A DNA stretch of 9,780 nucleotides from contig JABWAJ010000165.1 in the NCBI GenBank assembly GCA_013361075.1, forward strand, positions 1 to 9,780, given 5' to 3'. The notes beneath the pieces are model-generated. The model was not told where the DNA came from, did not search any database, and saw only the letters and a program-made list of their open reading frames with translations. Shown here piece by piece: positions 6,678-9,780 of this stretch. A program made the position numbers and the translations under genes. The DNA is from Saprospiraceae bacterium (GTDB taxonomy: Bacteria; Bacteroidota; Bacteroidia; Chitinophagales; Saprospiraceae). How positions within the stretch are numbered: the stretch's first letter is position 1; every line of letters begins with the position of its first letter.

Positions 6678-6685
6678 TACCTTTG
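6678..6685 (+). promoter_or_regulatory. Bacteroidota -7 box before the endonuclease gene
   Basis: TACCTTTG matches TAnnTTTG exactly and ends 25 nt before the ATG at 6711. It lies in the 39-nt gap after the 230-aa gene, so the nuclease probably has its own transcript. A matching -33 TTTG at the usual spacing is not evident. Confidence 0.45.
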
Positions 6686-6710
6686 GAACACAGATAAACC
6701 GGATTTTCCC

Positions 6711-7805
6711 ATGACACGAATTTTTATCGCAACGGCATTCCTTTTTTTTGCCTTTCAAAGCACCTCTCAAACCATATTTCCTGCGCTTAACGGCGTTGAA
6801 CTGCTGAACACTCTTGCGCTTCATTACAAACCTGTCACGGTTCTTCCTTTCAATGATGCCCGTGACACCCTGTTTTCCCGGATCTATGCCCATAATGACA
6901 GCCTGACCTGCGTCTACACAGGAATGACCATTTACCTCAACCCTGCTCTCGATCCTACAGTGGCTGCTTTTGGCGATGGTGGTGTCAACGGCATTAATAC
7001 CGAACACACCTATCCGCAATCCAAAGGTGCCGAAACCGGAAATCCACGGGCGGACATGCACCACCTCTACCCTACCCGCGTGGAACCCAACGCCACACGC
7101 GGCGATTTTCCTTTTTCAGAAATACCTGACAATCAGACAGAAGAATGGTTTTATCTCAACCAAAAACAAACCAATATTCCTACCAGCAATATTGCGCGTT
7201 ACAGCGAATACAAAGACTATGTTTTTGAACCCCGCGAAGACCACAAAGGCAATGTGGCCCGGGCTATGTTTTATTTTTATACTATGTACAAAGCAGAAGC
7301 AGACCTTGCTGACAATGCATATTTTGAGTCGCAACGCCTGACTTTGTGCAATTGGCATCAACTCGATCCTGCCGACCAAATCGAACTAACCCGAACCTGG
7401 GCCATTGCAGGCTATCAGGACGGCAAGCCCAATCCTTATGTGCTCGACTGCACCCTGGCACGGCGTGCCTACTGTCCGGGGCTTCCTGTTGAATGTTTTT
7501 CTCCGACTGCAAGCAGGGATTTGGAAAAAATCGAATGGTTTACGCTGGAAAGCAATGCCCCCAATCCGTTTGAACGGGCAACAGATATCCGGTTTCACAC
7601 CTCCCGTGCCTGCCGCGTTGAGATTGAGGTATTTGATTTAACGGGAAGAAGGATTACCCTGCTCAGCAACGAGCATTATGTGCCGGGTTATTACACAATT
7701 CCTTTTGTCAACGAAACCGGGGTTTCCCAAATGTTTCTGTGCCGGATAATTGTTACGGATGGCGGAAAAAGCTGGACGGGGCTAAGAAGGATGATCGCCC
7801 GGTAG
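6711..7805 (+). CDS. Secreted endonuclease I family nuclease with T9SS sorting domain
   Basis: A non-specific DNA/RNA endonuclease of the EndA/Vvn (endonuclease I, beta-beta-alpha metal) type, 364 residues. A signal peptide covers about 1-19 (MTRIFIATAFLFFAFQSTSQ). The catalytic region includes NTEHTYPQSKG (96-106), where E98-H99 match the metal-binding Glu and general-base His of the family. It continues with RADMHHLYPT (113-122) and DHKGNVARAMFYFY (177-190), which carries the conserved Asn. The typical closing segment is LCNWHQLDPAD (212-222) with YQDGKPNPYVLD. The C-terminal 85 residues form a T9SS type A tail (NAPNPFERATDIRF near 282, FDLTGRRI near 308, PGYYTIPF near 325). The enzyme is therefore expected outside the cell, degrading extracellular nucleic acid for nutrients or biofilm turnover. 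The stop codon is only 3 nt from the stop of the convergent paaC, so any terminators must overlap coding sequence. Confidence 0.92.
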   Translation: MTRIFIATAFLFFAFQSTSQTIFPALNGVELLNTLALHYKPVTVLPFNDARDTLFSRIYAHNDSLTCVYTGMTIYLNPALDPTVAAFGDGGVNGINTEHTYPQSKGAETGNPRADMHHLYPTRVEPNATRGDFPFSEIPDNQTEEWFYLNQKQTNIPTSNIARYSEYKDYVFEPREDHKGNVARAMFYFYTMYKAEADLADNAYFESQRLTLCNWHQLDPADQIELTRTWAIAGYQDGKPNPYVLDCTLARRAYCPGLPVECFSPTASRDLEKIEWFTLESNAPNPFERATDIRFHTSRACRVEIEVFDLTGRRITLLSNEHYVPGYYTIPFVNETGVSQMFLCRIIVTDGGKSWTGLRRMIAR

Positions 7806-7808
7806 GCA

Positions 7809-8567
7809 TCACCACTTTTGGCCCGGGTAGGCCCGTTGCATAAATTGCATCTCGGCCAGGATAAAGCCGAGGTGTTCGGTATGGGTGCCCGTCTTTCCAC
7901 CCCGCTGCATCCAGTCATCAGTTGGCTTTTGCAGGGTAGCTTCGAGCAAAATGGCTTCCGTTTTTTCCAAATAGGCCTGTTGAACGAGGTCCATATTGGC
8001 GCCGATACCAGCCGTTGCCATAAGGAGGTCTACTTCATCAGCGATGGCAAATTCACCTGAAAACATCCAAAGCTCGTCGAGTGCAGTTTGCATTTTTTTA
8101 TGGCTGACTTCTGTGCCGTCGCCCAGGCGAATCATCCATTCTGAACTATAACGCAGGTGGTAAGCTACTTCTTTGATAGATTTTTTGGCAATGGCCGCGA
8201 GGTGTTCGTCTTTACTTTCCGTCAGTTGTTCAAGCAGCGGATAATGAAAGGCATCGAAAAAAAACTGACGAACAATGGTGAATGCCCAGTCTTGATTGGG
8301 CTGTTCTACCAGCAGCACATTTCGAAAATCCCAGGCATCGCGCAAAAAAGCCAGGTCGTCTTCCGTACGGCCTTTCCCCTCCAGTTTACCGGCATATTCC
8401 AGTAAACTCCTGGCCTGCCCGATCAAGTCAAGCGAGATATTGGTGATGGCAATATCCTGTTCGAGAACAGGTCCATGCCCGCACCATTCACTGAGGCGCT
8501 GACCCAGAATCAGGGCATTGTCGCCCAAACGCAAGAGGTATTCGAAATGTGCTTGCTGAAGAGTCAT
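7809..8567 (-). CDS. paaC: 1,2-phenylacetyl-CoA epoxidase, subunit PaaC
   Basis: The ferritin-like structural partner of the diiron subunit PaaA in the PaaABC(D)E multicomponent oxygenase, which epoxidises the ring of phenylacetyl-CoA in aerobic phenylacetate degradation. The 252 residues match the family's usual length. Diagnostic segments are LRLGDNALILGQRLSEWCGH (12-31), EQDIAITNISLDLIGQARSL (36-55), KEVAYHLRYSSEWMIRLGDG (132-151) and the C-terminal THTEHLGFILAEMQFMQRAYPG (228-249). The gene lies 12 nt downstream of serA on the same strand and is probably co-transcribed with it. It is the last gene of that transcript, because the next gene converges on it. No paaA, paaB, paaD or paaE is present in the window, although these normally adjoin paaC, so either the rest of the complex is encoded elsewhere or the copy is solitary. 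Confidence 0.92.
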   Translation of the reverse strand: MTLQQAHFEYLLRLGDNALILGQRLSEWCGHGPVLEQDIAITNISLDLIGQARSLLEYAGKLEGKGRTEDDLAFLRDAWDFRNVLLVEQPNQDWAFTIVRQFFFDAFHYPLLEQLTESKDEHLAAIAKKSIKEVAYHLRYSSEWMIRLGDGTEVSHKKMQTALDELWMFSGEFAIADEVDLLMATAGIGANMDLVQQAYLEKTEAILLEATLQKPTDDWMQRGGKTGTHTEHLGFILAEMQFMQRAYPGQKW

Positions 8568-8579
8568 AACCCGTCTGAA

Positions 8580-9545
8580 TTATTTATCGTCGCCGAAAAA
8601 AGCGAGAATTTTATCCGCCAATTCCAGACCGATATTAGCCTGAGCCTCCAGGGTAGCTGCCCCGATGTGCGGAGATACGGAAATCTTAGGATGGTTGATC
8701 AATTCAGCTCGTGGCACCGGTTCGCCTACAAAAACATCAAGGCCAGCTCCGGCCAGTTTGCCGCTGTCGAGGGCATCAAGCAGGGCATCTTCGTCTACAG
8801 CGCCTCCACGGGAAGTATTGATGATGAAAGCTCCCGTTTTCATCATGGCTATTTCTTCTTTGCCAATCAGGGATTTTCCTCCTCCAAATGGCACATGGAG
8901 CGTCAGAAAATCGCTTTGCTGCAATACCGTTTTCCAGTCGGAAGTCTGTAAGCTGACGGAAAGCCGGACGTCTTTGCTATTGTATAGGTTGATGTCAATA
9001 TCAGCTTCATTAATTACCAAATCCACCGGCAACACATTCATGCTCATGCCCAGCCCGATGCGTGCAACTTCCTGCCCGATTCTTCCAAAACCAATGATAC
9101 CAAGAGTTTTGCCCCGAACCTGAATGCCTTCCGAACTTTGATTTTTCAATTTTTTAAAATCGGTGGCGCCTCTGAGTGGCATTTCCCGGTTAGTTACCTG
9201 CAACAGCCTGGCCAGCGAAAAAATGTGTGCGAATACAAGTTCTGCAACCGCCTGAGAAGAAGCAGCCGGCGTATTCATCACTGCAATACCCTTACTTTCT
9301 GCATATTCTACATCTATATTGTCCATGCCCACACCTCCTCTGGCGATGATCTTCAGGTTGGGACAAACATCAATCAGGTCTTTTCGAACCTGCGTAGCGC
9401 TCCGCACGATGATGACATCGTATTGCGGCAAAACACGGGGAAGCTCTTCTTGAGGTACCCGTTCTGTAGTAACTTCGTAACCCGCTTCTTCAAGCAGGGT
9501 TTGGCCATCCTGATCTATGCCGTCGTTGGCAAGTATTTTTATCAT
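8580..9545 (-). CDS. serA: D-3-phosphoglycerate dehydrogenase, short (ACT-less) form
   Basis: An NAD-dependent D-2-hydroxyacid dehydrogenase, 321 residues, most likely oxidising 3-phosphoglycerate to 3-phosphohydroxypyruvate, the first step of serine synthesis. The substrate-domain segment ARGGVGMDNIDVEYAESKGI (68-87) and NTPAASSQAVAEL (91-103) are typical of SerA. The Rossmann motif GFGRIG is at 152-157, with Asp175 placed to bind the NAD ribose. The expected catalytic Arg246 (NTSRGGAVDE), Glu275 (FVGEPVP) and His293 (SPHIGAAT) are all present. The chain ends after the catalytic fold, with no C-terminal ACT serine-sensing domain, so feedback inhibition of the long-form kind is not expected. 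A related hydroxyacid dehydrogenase cannot be excluded. The ATG at 9545 is the natural start. The leader follows a terminator hairpin (9597-9629); an imperfect -7 box, TTTCTTTG on the minus strand (9590-9583), could drive transcription. paaC follows after 12 nt. Confidence 0.88.
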   Translation of the reverse strand: MIKILANDGIDQDGQTLLEEAGYEVTTERVPQEELPRVLPQYDVIIVRSATQVRKDLIDVCPNLKIIARGGVGMDNIDVEYAESKGIAVMNTPAASSQAVAELVFAHIFSLARLLQVTNREMPLRGATDFKKLKNQSSEGIQVRGKTLGIIGFGRIGQEVARIGLGMSMNVLPVDLVINEADIDINLYNSKDVRLSVSLQTSDWKTVLQQSDFLTLHVPFGGGKSLIGKEEIAMMKTGAFIINTSRGGAVDEDALLDALDSGKLAGAGLDVFVGEPVPRAELINHPKISVSPHIGAATLEAQANIGLELADKILAFFGDDK

Positions 9546-9596
9546 TATTTGCAGTTGTTTAAATGAACCCGAAATGAAAGTGCAAAGAAAATAATT

Positions 9597-9629
9597 TTTA
9601 GGCAGGAAAGTTGTCCTCGCCTGCCTAAA
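9597..9629 (-). terminator. Intrinsic terminator upstream of serA
   Basis: Read on the minus strand, TTTAGGCAGG (9629-9620) pairs perfectly with CCTGCCTAAA (9606-9597) across a 13-nt loop. A T-rich stretch (AATTATTTTCTTT) follows. It begins about 48 nt after the stop codon of the partial gene at the right edge and ends about 51 nt before the serA ATG. It most simply terminates that upstream gene; leak-through or attenuation into serA is possible but not shown. Confidence 0.7.
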
Positions 9630-9677
9630 TACCTGTTTGCATTAATTTGAAGGTGACTTTCCCGGAGCCGAAGTCTG

Positions 9678-9780
9678 CTATTCTGAATATTTTTCCACAA
9701 AAGTGGGAAAAGTAGCGCCGGTGTAGTGGGAAAACTTCTTATCACTGGTTTTGGCGAACTTGTAGCGATTGATAAAGCTG
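9678..9780 (-). CDS. C-terminal 33 residues of an unidentified protein (5' end outside the window)
   Basis: On the minus strand a frame runs in from the right edge and stops with TAG at 9680-9678. It encodes a sensible C-terminus: SFINRYKFAKTSDKKFSHY followed by TGATFPTFVEKYSE. Its composition is balanced, and a strong hairpin terminator sits about 48 nt after the stop, as expected for a real gene end. The segment is too short to assign to a family. It does not resemble the C-termini of the usual serC or paa neighbours as I know them. Confidence 0.6.
   Translation of the reverse strand, partial: SFINRYKFAKTSDKKFSHYTGATFPTFVEKYSE

Noticed and set aside
5979..7805. McrB-like orphan and nuclease as a two-gene defence system
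   Set aside because: The nuclease has a signal peptide and T9SS tail and so acts outside the cell. The two genes appear to have separate promoters, so a joint intracellular defence role is not supported.
9545..9745. 66-codon minus-strand frame upstream of serA
   Set aside because: It runs through the hairpin terminator, overlaps the partial gene at the right edge in another frame, and ends at the serA start. Its composition is not convincing.

Overview
The window looks like the chromosome of a Bacteroidota bacterium, probably close to Saprospiria (Lewinella/Haliscomenobacter type). Two encoded proteins end in type IX secretion (T9SS) sorting domains. Bacteroidota -7 boxes (TAnnTTTG) lie just before two plus-strand genes. 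The serA product is a short form without an ACT domain, and one gene resembles the N-terminal part of Bacteroidota McrB-like ATPases. Lineage and functions are inferred from motifs read by eye; no database was searched.

Layout from left to right. (1) The 3' end of a secreted protein, a DUF1349-like beta domain plus a T9SS tail, runs on the plus strand to 773. (2) A gap of about 160 nt holds short inverted repeats. (3) On the minus strand lies trmH (tRNA Gm18 2'-O-methyltransferase, 932-1591), separated by a strong hairpin terminator (1625-1664) from the gene upstream of it. (4) That gene (1682-4765) encodes a 1027-residue exported protein with a small N-terminal domain and an approximately 750-residue helical rod built of 40-residue units. 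(5) A 228-nt gap carries a promoter-like element and two abutting 13-bp palindromes. (6) A minus-strand MscS-type mechanosensitive channel follows (4994-5866). (7) On the plus strand come a 230-aa McrB-N-terminus-like orphan (5979-6671) and a secreted endonuclease I with a T9SS tail (6711-7805), each with its own -7 box. (8) Converging on these, the minus-strand pair serA (8580-9545) and paaC (7809-8567) is 12 nt apart and probably one transcript. (9) At the right edge, the last 33 codons of another minus-strand gene (9678-9780) are followed by a perfect 10-bp hairpin terminator.

Most of this is housekeeping or envelope biology: tRNA modification, osmotic protection, serine synthesis, one subunit of the phenylacetyl-CoA epoxidase, and extracellular digestion or adhesion. 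The most distinctive item is the rod protein. Its whole helical part can be parsed without gaps into 11- and 7-residue modules, mainly 11+11+11+7 = 40 residues. That averages 3.636 residues per turn and predicts an almost untwisted helical bundle about 110 nm long. No defence system, prophage, transposon, CRISPR array or RNA gene was recognised.
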